Of a stretch of 64,000 bases of DNA, positions 33,341 through 44,169 are shown in pieces. This DNA is from Azorinus chamasolen. Taxonomy: Eukaryota > Mollusca > Bivalvia > Cardiida > Solecurtidae. Location: contig OY755244.1 of the NCBI GenBank assembly GCA_963576725.1, forward strand, positions 82,765,121-82,829,120. Reading direction: 5' to 3'. Numbering within the stretch: position 1 is the first letter of the stretch; every line of letters begins with the position of its first letter. Position numbers and translations under genes: made by a program. The notes beneath the pieces were generated by a model. The model ran no database searches. It had not been told where the DNA came from and saw only the letters and a list, made by a program, of their open reading frames with translations.

Positions 33341-35941
33341 AAACAGAGCAGACCGTCATCAAACACAGCAGACCGTCATCAAACAGTGCAGACCGTCATC
33401 AAACAGTGCAGACCGTCATCAAACAGTGCAGACCTTCATCAAACACAGCAGACCTTCATCAAACAGTGCAGACCGTCATCAAACAGTGCAGACCGTCATC
33501 AAACAGTGCAGACCTTCATCAAACAGTGCAGACCGTCATCAAACAGAGCATACCTTCATCAAACAGTGCAGACCTTCATCAAACAGTGCAGACCTTCATC
33601 AAACAGAGCAGACCTTCATCAAACAGTGCAGACCGTCATCAAACAGTGCAGACCTTCATCAAACAGAGCAGACCTTCATCAAACACAGCAGACCTTCATC
33701 AAACAGTGCAGACCGTCATCAAACAGTGCAGACCGTCATCAAACAGTGCAGACCTTCATCAAACAGAGCAGACCTTCATCAAACAGTGCAGACCTTCATC
33801 AAACAGAGCAGACCTTCATCAAACAGTGCAGACCGTCATCAAACAGTGCAGACCTTCATCAAACAGTGCAGACCGTCATCAAACAGAGCAGACCTTCATC
33901 AAACAGTGCAGACCTTCATCAAACAGTGCAGACCTTCATCAAACAGAGCAGACCTTCATCAAACAGTGCAGACCGTCATCAAACAGTGCAGACCGTCATC
34001 AAACAGTGCAGACTTTCATCAAACAGTGCAGACCGTCATCAAACAGAGCAGACCTTCATCAAACAGAGCAGACCGTCATCAAACAGTGCAGACCGTCATC
34101 AAACAGTGCAGACCTTCATCAAACAGTGCAGACCTTCATCAAACAGTGCAGACATTCATCAAACAGAGCAGACCTTCATCAAACAGAGCAGACCGTCATC
34201 AAACAGTGCAGACCTTCATCAAACAGTGCAGACCGTCATCAAACAGAGCAGACCTTCATCAAACAGTGCAGACCGTCATCAAACAGTGCAGACCGTCATC
34301 AAACAGTGCAGACCTTCATCAAACAGTGCAGACCTTCATCAAACAGAGCAGACCTTCATCAAACAGAGCAGACCTTCATCAAACAGTGCAGACCGTCATC
34401 AAACAGTGCAGACCTTCATCAAACAGTGCAGACCGTCATCAAACAGAGCAGACCTTCATCAAACAGTGCAGACCGTCATCAAACAGTGCGGACCGTCATC
34501 AAACAGTGCAGACCTTCATCAAACAGTGCAGACCTTCATCAAACAGTGCAGACCTTCATCAAACAGAGCAGACCTTCATCAAACAGAGCAGACCTTCATC
34601 AAACAGAGCAGACCGTCATCAAACAGAGCAGACCTTCATCAAACTGTGCAGACCTTCATCAAACAGAGCAGACCTTCATCAAACAGAGCAGACCGTCATC
34701 AAACACAGCAGACCTTCATCAAACAGAGCAGACCGTCTTCAAACAGAGCAGACCGTCATCAAACAGAGCAGACCTTCATCAAACAGAGCAGACCGTCTTC
34801 AAACAGAGCAGACCTTCATCAAACAGAGCAGACCGTCATCAAACAGAGCAGACCGCCATCAAACAGAGCAGACCGTCATCAAACAGAGCAGACCGTCATC
34901 AAACACAGCAGACCTTCATCAAACAGAGCAGACCGTCTTCAAACAGAGCAGACCGTCATCAAACAGAGCAGACCTTCATCAAACAGAGCAGACCGTCTTC
35001 AAACAGAGCAGACCGTCATCAAACAGAGCAGACCTTCATCAAACAGAGCAGACCGTCTTCAAACAGAGCAGACCTTCATCAAACAGAGCAGACCGTCATC
35101 AAACAGAGCAGACCGCCATCAAACAGAGCAGACCGTCATCAAACACAGCAGACCTTCATCAAACAGAGCAAACCTTCATCAAACAGAGCAGACCGTCATC
35201 AAACAGAGCAGACCGTCATCAAACAGAGCAGACCTTCATCAAACACAGCAGACCTTCATCAAACAGAGCAACCTTCATCAAACAGAGCAGACCGTCATCA
35301 AACACATCAGACCGTCATCAAACAGAGCAGACCGTCATCAAACACAGCAGACCTTCATCAAACACAGCAGACCTTCATCAAACACAGCAGACCTTCATCA
35401 AACACAGCAGACCTTCATCAAACACAGCAGACCTTCATCAAACAGAGCAGACCGTCATCAAACAGAGCAGACCTTCACCAAACAGAGCAGACCTTCATCA
35501 AACACAGCAGACCGTCATCAAACACAGCAGACCGTCATCAAACACAGCAAACAGAGCAGACCTTCATCAAACAGAGCAGACCGTCATCAAACACAGCAGA
35601 CCGTCATCAAACAGAGCAGACCTTCATCAAACACAGCAGACCGTCATCAAACATAGCAGACCTTCATCAAACAGAGCAGACCGTCATCAAACACAGCAGA
35701 CCGTCATCAAACACAGCAGACCGTCATCAAACACAGCAGACCGTCATCAAACACAGCAAACAGAGCAGACCTTCATCAAACAGAGCAGACCGTCATCAAA
35801 CACAGCAGACCGTCATCAAACACAGCAGACCTTCATCAAACAGAGCAGATCGTCATCAAACACAGCAGACCTTCATCAAACAGAGCAGACCGTCATCAAA
35901 CACAGCAGACCGTCATCAAACACAGCAGACCGTCATCAAAC
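33341..35941. repeat. 20-bp minisatellite, about 130 units, derived from the family A palindrome
   Basis: The unit AAACAGAGCAGACCGTCATC equals the family A arm AAACAGAGCAGACCCTGATC except at two bases. At the right edge the sequence carries on as AAACGGCTCATACAGCTCCG, the next part of the palindrome. 33341-35260 is 96 units with no indel. Variants GTG/GAG fill the left, GAG the middle (34560-35260) and CAG/GAG the right, with short GTCTTC and CGCCATC subtypes clustered at 34730-35120. Open frames of 750-950 codons exist in all three plus-strand frames because the unit lacks stops; they are not genes. Confidence 0.97.
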
Positions 35942-36043
35942 GGCTCATACAGCTCCGTATAAAGATTTCGCATTGGCTCATATACAGCTCCGTATAAATA
36001 TTTCTCATTGGCTCATATACAGCTCCGTATAAATATTTCACAT
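35942..36043. repeat. About 35-bp tandem repeat, 3 units
   Basis: Three copies of GGCTCATATACAGCTCCG then TATAAATATTTCTCATT. The first half is family A palindrome centre sequence, so two units of different length grew from adjacent parts of one MITE. Confidence 0.9.
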
Positions 36044-36069
36044 TGGCCAAACAAGGAATCCTGTACTCT

Positions 36070-36990
36070 GGTATACATGTTCCATTACTAAATGTTCAGC
36101 TAATTGATACTGATATACATGTACCTTTACTAAATGTTCAGCTAATTGATACTGATATACATGTACCTTTACTAAATGTTCATCTAATTGATACTGATAT
36201 ACATGTACCATTACTAAATGTTCAGCTAATTGATACTGATATACATGTACCATTACTAAATGTTCAGCTAATTGATACTGATATACGTGTACCTTTACTA
36301 AATGTTCAGCTAATTGATACTGATATACATGTACCATTACTAAATGTTCAGCTAATTGATACTGATATACATGTACCATTACTAAATGTTCATCTAATTG
36401 ATACTGATATACATGTACCTTTACTAAATGTTCAGCTAATTGATACTGATATACATGTACCATTACTAAATGTTCAGCTAATTGATACTGATATACATGT
36501 ACCTTTACTAAATGTTCAGCTAATTGATACTGATATACATGTACCTTTACTAAATGTTCATCTAATTGATACTGATATACATGTACCATTACTAAATGTT
36601 CAGCTAATTGATACTGATATACATGTAGCCTACCTTACTAAATGTTCAGCTAATTGATACTGATATACATGTACCTTTACTAAATGTTCAGCTACTTGAT
36701 ACTGATAAACATATACCATTACTAAATGTTCAGCTAATTGATACTGATATACATGTACCTTTACTAAATGGTCAGCTAATTGATACTGATATACATGTAC
36801 CTTTACTAAATGTTCAGCTAATTGATACTGATATACATGTACCTTTACTAAATGTTCAGCTACTTGATACTGATAAACATATACCATTACTAAATGTTCA
36901 GCTAATTGATACTGATATACATGTACCTTTACTAAATGGTCAGCTACTTGATACTGATATACATGTACCTTTACCTGTTCAGCTAATTGA
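36070..36990. repeat. 42-bp minisatellite, about 22 units
   Basis: The unit contains TTCAGCTAATTGATACTG, ATATACATGTACC and TTACTAAATG. The right flank GTTATTTCTTCCATGAAATT then TTAACAGGTAAAGAGTTAA is an inverted family A end, and AGCTAAT is a family A inner motif. The array therefore probably lies inside a family A copy. Confidence 0.9.
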
Positions 36991-37004
36991 TACTGGTCAT
37001 GTCG

Positions 37005-37032
37005 TTATTTCTTCCATGAAATTTTAACAGGT
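37005..37032 (-). mobile_element. Family A left terminus (inverted)
   Basis: TTATTTCTTCCATGAAA then CAGGTAAAGAGTTAA; closes the 42-bp array on its right. Confidence 0.55.
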
Positions 37033-37164
37033 AAAGAGTTAAATTAAATACATGTATCTATATACATGTCTCTCAAATATTGCGAAAGAAAGGGAACATA
37101 GCTACATAGAGAACCAATGCTAGTACATGTACATTCATTTCAAGCTGAACGTCAGCCAGTCATA

Positions 37165-37350
37165 TTTGAATAAATAAATGACACGGTGAATATTACTTAG
37201 ATACTTTTTATGTCATATGAACACATGAAGGTTGGGCCATTTATACTAGTCCACAAGCAAACGGAGCAGACCCAGATCAGACGGCTCCTACATGATTTAT
37301 CAGATCTGGGTCTCCTCTGTTTGCAGAGGTTCGAAAGGTGAACCCCTATA
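37165..37350 (+). mobile_element. Family A MITE
   Basis: GTCATATGAACACATGAAGG and GGGCCATTTATACTAG lead to a palindrome at 37257-37324 (GCAAACGGAGCAGACCCAG ... CTGGGTCTCCTCTGTTTGC). Arms are well matched, the centre altered. Confidence 0.7.
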
Positions 37351-37409
37351 TACATCATCATCTTATAGAGCTGGTCAAACACTATATCGAGACCTGTAGT
37401 ATCTATTTA

Positions 37410-37680
37410 CTCCATTAATACACCTTTTTGTGCCTTTGCAAAAAGAGTAGACCCAGACCAGACTGGTCCGATCATCTTTGTTTAAACGTTGCTACGGGGG
37501 CATGTGTAGTGTTGCACACTTTAAATAACTGCTCGTGAACATCAGCCGCCGCGACATAGACACTCTGTCCAATCATGATCTATTTGATCTGCTTCACTCT
37601 TTACTCCATAGAAACGCATTTGTAAACAGAGTATAGTCCTGTAGATGCCGTCTGATCAGGATATCCTCTATTTGCTTATA
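37410..37680. mobile_element. Two degraded family A cores
   Basis: 37436-37485: GCAAAAAGAGTAGACCCAGA with a short second arm. 37598-37678: CTTTACTCCATAGAAACGC, GTAAACAGAGTATAGTCC and CCGTCTGATCAGGATATCCT. Confidence 0.55.
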
Positions 37681-37741
37681 GATAATACATAGAGGATCTT
37701 ACATGAGTGTTCATTACAAATTGGTTAAAAAATGAGTTTAC

Positions 37742-37890
37742 TATAATAATGTGACAGAGCTTTTGAACGCACATATCTTGTGTGAAAAGAGCGCGATATA
37801 AATGTGGTATAATAATAATAATAAAAATAATAATACATGTAATAATAATAATAATAATAAACCTAAGCATAATAACTATAGTAAACCTCT
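37742..37890 (+). mobile_element. Family D short repeat with (AAT)n tail
   Basis: GAGCTTTTGAACGCACATAT, GTGTGAAAAGAGCGCGATAT, AAATGTGGTATAATAATAAT, then CCTAAGCATAATAACTATAG. The same body occurs inverted at 40302-40375, and the last tail segment is one unit of the 24-bp arrays there. Possibly SINE-like, but no pol III boxes were confirmed. Confidence 0.65.
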
Positions 37891-38592
37891 GACACTTAAT
37901 AATGCAGTGGTGGGCAAGATAGATCAGCTTGAACTTTTTTATATGTTGTCAGGTAAGAACAGGGACCGATTCAAAATGTCCTTTTCAAACTTTGTGGACT
38001 TCTGAACCTTCTGATATGGGTATTTGCTGTCTGTCAATCAAAATAGTTTCAACAACATTTGCTCTTCTAAACTCTATGGGCTATTGTTACAATGCAATGT
38101 TTATGTATAGTATAAATCCGGCATGAAGGAAGAAGTTGTTTTGTACTTCTGTATTGTATTTAGATTATGTTCAGTTCAAATATAACGGTTTCATCCAACA
38201 ATAAATTTTATTCAAGTGAAATTTTCCAGTCTGGAACATCGCACCGTGTTTAGTAAGAATAGTTAGTAGAAGTATTACTGTACTCGTGTTTGTGTTGGAT
38301 TTCCGAACACATAGAAATGGTGGCGGATGTCACCTAGTAAAATAAAACTACATTTTCCCGGACCATGTTTATACCGCTCGTAAGTAAATCGAAAAAGTAA
38401 AACTTCTAGATTTAAAGACTGAACCCTTGAAATATAAAGATGGATTGGCCATGCCTCTTAATGAACCACGTGACCTATCTGACAGGCTACAGCGTGAGCA
38501 GAGGGGTGTGGCACTAATAGGCTTAGTTCGATTCTTATAGCCTCCTTTCAGAGGTATATAAGGGTTATAACTGCAGGCATCTGCTTTGTGAA

Positions 38593-38663
38593 CAGGTACC
38601 GTAAAACCTCTCCATAGCGAACACATAATGAATAAATAAAGGGTCTCTAAGAGCAAGTTTAAG
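38593..38663. mobile_element. Family C terminus
   Basis: GGTACCGTAAAACCTCTCCA TAGCGAACACATAATGAATA; this is the sequence type from which the 33-bp array at 3411 is built. Confidence 0.6.
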
Positions 38664-38668
38664 TTTAA

Positions 38669-39616
38669 CCCTTTACATATATATATATACGCCTTTTAAC
38701 GCCTTTGCAAACCGAGCTCATGGCGGCTGTATTGATAACCGAGCTCATGACGGCTCTATTTGATAACCGAGCTCATGACGGCTCTATTTGATAACTGAGC
38801 TCATGACGGCTCTATTTGATAACTGAGCTCATGGCGGCTCTATTTGATAACTGAGCTCATGGCGGCTCTATTTGATAACTGAGCTCATGACGGCTCTATT
38901 TGATAACTGAGCTCATGACGGCTCTATTTGATAACTGAGCTCATGACGGCTCTATTTGATAACTGAGCTCATGACGGCTCTATTTAATAACTGAGCTCAT
39001 GGCGGCTCTATTTGATAACTGAGCTCATGACGGCTCTATTTGATAACTGAGCTCATGACGGCTCTATTTGATAACCGAGCTCATGGCGGCTCTATTTGAT
39101 AACTGAGCTCATGACGGCTCTATTTGATAACTGAGCTCATGACGGCTCTATTTGATAACTGAGCTCATGGCGGCTCTATTTGATAACCGAGCTCATGACG
39201 GCTCTATTTGATAACCGAGCTCATGACGGCTCTATTTGATAACCGAGCTCATGACGGCTCTATTAATTTTGATAACTGAGCTCATGGCGGCTCTATTTGA
39301 TAACTGAGCTCATGACGGCTCTATTTGATAACCGAGCTCATGGCGGCTCTATTTGATAACTGAGCTCATGGCGGCTCTATTTGATAACCGAGCTCGTGAC
39401 GGCTGTATTTGATAACCGAGCTCGTGACGGCTCTGTTTGCTAACCGAGCTCATGACGGCTCTATTTGATTATCGGGTAATATAGATCTGATTCTACGGTT
39501 TCTGCCATGGCAAGAACTCCCTTTGCTAATAATTATGCTAATTGAAATATTCATCTACACGTAATTAATATTCACGATGTGATTGTTTCTTGTATAAATA
39601 TTTATGGAGTAAAGGG
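38669..39616. mobile_element. Family A MITE enlarged to 948 bp by an internal array
   Basis: CCCTTTACATATATA starts after TTAA (38665-38668) and GGAGTAAAGGG ends before TTAA (39617-39620). The left inner part ACGCCTTTTAACGCC and right inner part TCTGATTCTACGGTTTCTGC are standard family A. The palindrome between is replaced by about 27 units of 28 bp. Confidence 0.85.
38708..39472. repeat. 28-bp minisatellite, about 27 units, inside a family A MITE
   Basis: Units contain AACCGAGCTCATGACGGCTC then TATTTGAT; variants CTGAG/CCGAG and GGCGG/GACGG. AACNGAG and GACGGCTC are the two ends of the family A arm, joined after deletion of the middle. Confidence 0.95.
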
Positions 39617-39619
39617 TTA

Positions 39620-39681
39620 AATGGAGAACAATGTACTGCAGAAAGCTCATGTGTGAGGGCTCGTCCTGCATTAATTAATCT
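39620..39681. mobile_element. Family C palindrome fragment
   Basis: AATGTACTGCAGAAAGCTCA ... GGCTCGTCCTGCATTAA. Confidence 0.5.
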
Positions 39682-40300
39682 TTATTCTGCTTAGGTTTAC
39701 TATAGTTATTCTGCTTAGGTTTACTATAGTTATTTCTGCTTAGGTTTACTATAGTTATTCTGCTTAGGTTTACAGTGGTTATTCTGCTTAGGTTTACTAT
39801 AGTTATTCTGCTTAGGTTTTCTGTGGTTATTCTGCTTAGGTTTACTATAGTTATTCTGCTTAGGTTTTCTGTGGTTATTCTGCTTAGGTTTACTATAGTT
39901 ATTCTGCTTAGGTTTTCTGTGGTTATTATGCTTAGGTTTACTATAGTTATTCTGCTTAGGTTTACTATAGTTATTTCTACTTAGGTTTACAGTGGTTATT
40001 CTGCTTAGATTTACAGTGGTTATTTCTGCTTAGGTTTACCGTTGTTATTCTGCTTAGGTTTACTATAGTTATTCTGCTTAGGTTTACTGTGGTTATTTTG
40101 CTTAGGATTACTATAGTTATTTTGCTTAGGTTTACTATAGTTATTCTGCTTAGGTTTACTGTGGTTATTCTGCTTAGGTTTACTATAGTTATTCTGCTTA
40201 GGTTTACTGTGGTTATTTTGCTTAGGTTTACTATAGTTATTCTGATTAGGTTTACTATAGTTATTCTGCTTAGGTTTACCGTTGTTATTCTGCTTAGTTT
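39682..40300. repeat. 24-bp minisatellite, about 26 units, family D tail
   Basis: Unit contains TTATTCTGCTTAGGTTTACT then ATAG; variants TGTGG, TTTTCTGTGG. The reverse complement appears as a single copy at the tail of family D (37862-37886). The array ends directly at an inverted family D body (40302). Confidence 0.95.
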
Positions 40301-40301
40301 T

Positions 40302-40378
40302 ATTATTATACCACATTTATATAGCGCTATTTTCACACAGGATATGTGCGTTCAAAAGCGCGTCATATAGATTTTTAT
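40302..40378 (-). mobile_element. Family D short repeat
   Basis: TTATTATTATACCACATTTA, ATAGCGCTATTTTCACACAG and GTGCGTTCAAAAGCGCG, the reverse complement of 37742-37812. Confidence 0.7.
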
Positions 40379-40464
40379 GTTCAAAACAGGGTCTATTCAA
40401 TGCATATAGAACATTTAAAATAAAATGTATCTAATACTTATACATGTATATAGATAAGAATAAT

Positions 40465-40655
40465 TACAGTGGTCATTCTGCTTAGGTTTGCTATAGTTAT
40501 TCTGCTTAGGTTTACTATGGTTATTCTGCTTAGGTTTACTGTGGTTATTCTGCTTAGGTTTACTGTGGTTATTCTGCTTAGGTTTACAGTGGTTATTCTG
40601 CTTAGGTTTACTGTAGTTATTCTACTTAGGTTTACTGTAGTTATTCTTGCTTTGC
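40465..40655. repeat. 24-bp minisatellite, second block, about 8 units
   Basis: Same unit as 39682-40300, separated from it by family D and about 85 bp of unique sequence. Its left end (TAATTACAGTGGTCATTC) lacks a family D body. Confidence 0.95.
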
Positions 40656-40809
40656 TTTGCAAATATTTCGCTGCCCGTCCTTGTTGGTGGACAAGAACTA
40701 TGAATGATGCGAACATGATATGGGAAAATGTATTCATCACCAGGTGATAGCAAGGAAATGCATGTTTACATAACATTGCCATCATGGTACATTGCACATA
40801 CATTAGCAT

Positions 40810-41640
40810 CCAACCATGTTTGTGAAAATAACAGCTGCAATATAGTGTGGCTCTGCTTGACTGGATATGAATAAGTTATTGAGCTTTATTTGCAGACAGT
40901 GTGTATTCAACTCGGGCGCCGAATGGTAAATTATGAGACTGGTCAGGATGCAACCAATTTGGCCACAAGAAGTATAATCTTTGTTTATATAACAAAAGGA
41001 TCAATTCTACATTTTATTAAAGGAGACACGATCCAAACGATTTTTCTTATAAATTTGATAACTTCAAATGCAGAACGCGGACAGCTCCCCCAGATTTTTT
41101 TTGCATTACTTTCGTTCTTCGTTAAGCAACCACATACTTGTTAAGATTGTCATACTGATTAATAAGTGGTAAGTGGGCGCTATAGAGAACATCAAGAGCT
41201 ATTTCTGAAATAAAATCTACGGAAAGATAAAATACGTAAACGTTTTTCTCTCTATTCATATCTATGTATTGTGCGTGAGTTGGCAAGTTAACCCTTTCGA
41301 TGCAAGGTGTCCTTAAAAAGGGACATGAAAACAGTGTAAACCCAGACTTTGTTTTTATAAGATATTTTATAATGGTCATTTTGCCTGAAGGATTCAGAAA
41401 CTAGAAAATTGTGTCTGTAAGACACAGCGATGCCCCCGTGGTGGTGCTTACTTAGCTGCACATAACATCCCAAAGTCATTTGACCTTAACCTTGGACTTG
41501 CGGGCGGCATGAGCTGGGTGCGTAATGGACGGTGTTTTGTACGTATTATCATTATCATACTGTAAATGTGGCTGTCGACTCAAACATTGATCTGCTGCAA
41601 GTATTAGTTTCAATTCGTTTAATCTTTTAGGAAGCTATTA
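40810..41640. other. Mostly unassigned, with family C piece
   Basis: About 41066-41140: AAATGCAGAACGCGGACAGC, TGCATTACTTTCGTTC and AAGCAACCACAT are a degraded family C core. TTAACCCTTTCGATGC at 41288 resembles a lone TTAA/CCCTTT end. No gene is supported. Confidence 0.4.
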
Positions 41641-41765
41641 GCCAAATGTCCGACAGATTAGATCCTGACGAGACAGATTGGATCCTGACGAGACAGACTG
41701 GATCCTGACAAGACGTCGAGCCAGCCGGAGTCTCATCAGGATCCAAGCTGTTCGCATTCGCAAGT
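41640..41765. mobile_element. Family B palindrome with a three-unit 20-bp expansion
   Basis: The left arm AGACAGATTGGATCCTGACG occurs three times in a row (about 41652-41711), before GTCGAG and the single right arm CTCATCAGGATCCAAGCTG. This is a small array confined to one palindrome arm. Confidence 0.8.
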
Positions 41766-41946
41766 CAGGGCAACTGTTAAAAGACTTCAAAACAAAAGCA
41801 ACAGTTCAATGTACGTGTTTAGATTAGAAGAGTGAACTCTTACCCTTCAAGGCCAATTTTACAGACAGGAATAGCCCATCAATGTTAAACAATGTATACA
41901 TGTCCACGGAGCTTAAACTTGTAAGGAGTTTGAGTGACAGACAGTG

Positions 41947-43682
41947 CAGTCTCTAGGGGACCTCTGATCTGGGTCTACACCGCGCAGTCTCTGACCACAG
42001 CGCTCCTCTAGGGGCCCACTGAGCTTGGTGTACACCGTGCAGTCTCTGACCACATCGCTCCTCTAGGGGACCTCTGATCTGGGTGTACACCGTGCAGTCT
42101 CTGACCACAGCACTCCTGTAGGGGACCTCTGAGCTTGGTGTACACCGTGCAGTCTCTGACCACATCGCTCCTCTAGGGGTCCAATGAGCTTGGTGTACAC
42201 CGTGCAGTCTCTGACCACAGCGCTCCTTTTGGGGCCCTCTGAGCTGGATGTACACCGTGCAGTATCTGACCACAGCGCTCCTCTAGGAGACATCTGATCT
42301 GGGTGTACACCGTGCAGTATCTGACCACAGCGCTCCTCTAGGGGCCCACTGAGCTTGGTGTACACCGTGCAGTCTCTGACCACATCGCTCCTCTAGGGGT
42401 CCAATGAGCTTGGTGTACACCGTGCAGTCTCTGACCACAGCGCTCCTTTTGGGGCCCTCTGAGCTGGATGTACACCGTGCAGTATCTGACCACAGCGCTC
42501 CTCTAGGGGACCTCTGATCTGGGTGTACACCGTGCAGTCTCTGACCACAGCGTTCCTCTAGGGGATCTGAGCTTGGTGTACACCGTGCAGTCTCTGACCA
42601 CAGCGTTCCTCTAGGGGACCTCTGAGCTGGATGTACACCGTGCAGTCTCTGACCACAGCGTTCCTCTAGGGGACCTCTGAGCTGGATGTACACCGTGCAG
42701 TCTCTGACCACAGCGTTCCTCTAGGAGACATCTGATCTGGGTGTACACCGTGCAGTCTCTGACCACAGCGTTCCTCTAGGAGACATCTGATCTGGGTGTA
42801 CACCGTGCAGTCTCTGACCACAGCGCTCCTCTAGGAGACATCTGATCTGGGTGTACACCGTGCAGTCTCTGACCACAGCGTTCCTCTAGGGGATCTGAGC
42901 TTGGTGTACACCGTGCAGTCTCTGACCACAGCGTTCCTCTAGGGGACCTCTGAGCTGGGTGTACACCGTGCAGTCTCTGACCACAGCGCTCCTCTAGGAG
43001 ACATCTGATCTGGGTGTACACCGTGCAGTCTCTGACCACAGCGTTCCTCTAGGGGATCTGAGCTTGGTGTACACCGTGCAATCTCTGACCACAGCGTTCC
43101 TCTAGGAGACCTCTGATCTGGATGTACACCGTGCAGTCTCTGACCACAGCGCTCCTCTAGGAGACCTCTGATCTGGATGTACACCGTGCAGTCTCTGACC
43201 ACAGCGCTCCTCTAGGAGACCTCTGATCTGGATGTACACCGTGCAGTCTCTGACCAAAGCGTTCCTCTAGGGGCCCACTGAGCTTGGTGTACATCGTGCA
43301 GTCTCTGACCACAGCGTTCCTCTAGGGGCCCACTGAGCTTGGTGTACACCGTGCAGTCTCTGACCACAGCGTTCCTCTAGGGGCCCACTGAGCTTGGTGT
43401 ACATCGTGCAGTCTCTGACCACAGCGTTCCTCTAGGGGACCACTGAGCTTGGTGTACATCGTGCAGTCTCTGACCACAGCGCTCCTCTAGGGGCCCACTG
43501 AGCTTGGTGTACATCGTGCAGTCTCTGACCACAGCGCTCCTCTAGGGGCCCACTGAGCTGGATGTACACCGTGCAGTCTCTGACCACAGCGTTCCTCTAG
43601 GAGACATCTGATCTGGGTGTACACCGTGCAGTCTCTGACCACAGCGCTCCTCTAGGGGCCCACTGAGCTTGGTGTACACCGT
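41947..43682. repeat. 55-bp minisatellite, about 31 units, derived from family A palindrome
   Basis: The unit contains CTCCTCTAGGGGACCTCTGA then TCTGGGTGTACACCGTGCAG then TCTCTGACCACAGCG. The first 40 bp align with the second half of the family A palindrome (CTCCTATAGGAGCCGTCTGA, TCTGGGTCTACTCTG). Multi-unit higher-order blocks recur, for example GGGGATCTGAGCTTGG units alternating with AGACATCTGATCTGGG at 42540-43090. The minus-strand open frames are artefacts. Confidence 0.95.
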
Positions 43683-44054
43683 GTGTAAATGACAATGAAT
43701 GTGTCCCGGATTCAAATGGTTAATCTGTGATAAATGATACAATAACCATAACTATTCGAACGACAAATCTCGTTTTCTAAAGAAGGGGTAGTTGACATTG
43801 AATTGTATTGTTCAAATGGGGCCATTGACTTAAAATAATCAGCCCAAACAGATTAGTGAAACCGATTATAAAAATATTAAGAGAGAAAACAACCAAGCAG
43901 CGTGTTTGTTTGTACAGGAGTATTGTCATGACAGGGCATAACTTGTCCGAAAACTGGTGAACCGCCATATTGCAGGTGTCAACACAGGTGAGTCCAATTG
44001 ATACAGCAAAACCTCCCAATGACTTCTAGACAGAAGGCAATAGGTAGGTCTGGA

Positions 44055-44130
44055 ACCCTTTACATAATGAATATTCATGCAAGAAATAATGACATCATGA
44101 ATAAATTAGCTGAATTATGTAAATGACATA
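44055..44130 (+). mobile_element. Family A left end only
   Basis: AACCCTTTACATAATGAATA, AAGAAATAATGACATCATGA, TTAGCTGAATTATG; the rest is absent. Confidence 0.55.
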
Positions 44131-44169
44131 TGTACACCTATAGTTTCTTAAAGCTTAGGGTATATGTTA

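Noticed and set aside
33341..35941. CRISPR-like direct repeats
   Set aside because: Units are contiguous with no unique spacers, and the sequence is eukaryotic. The same applies to every array here.
33189..36032. Open frames of 750-950 codons rich in Ser, Asn, Thr, Gln and His
   Set aside because: All three plus-strand frames are open only because a 20-bp unit without stops is repeated; the peptides are the same sequence rotated. No start context, domain or splice evidence.
37742..37812. tRNA-derived SINE promoter in family D
   Set aside because: I could not identify convincing A and B box motifs or a foldable tRNA, so no RNA gene is called.
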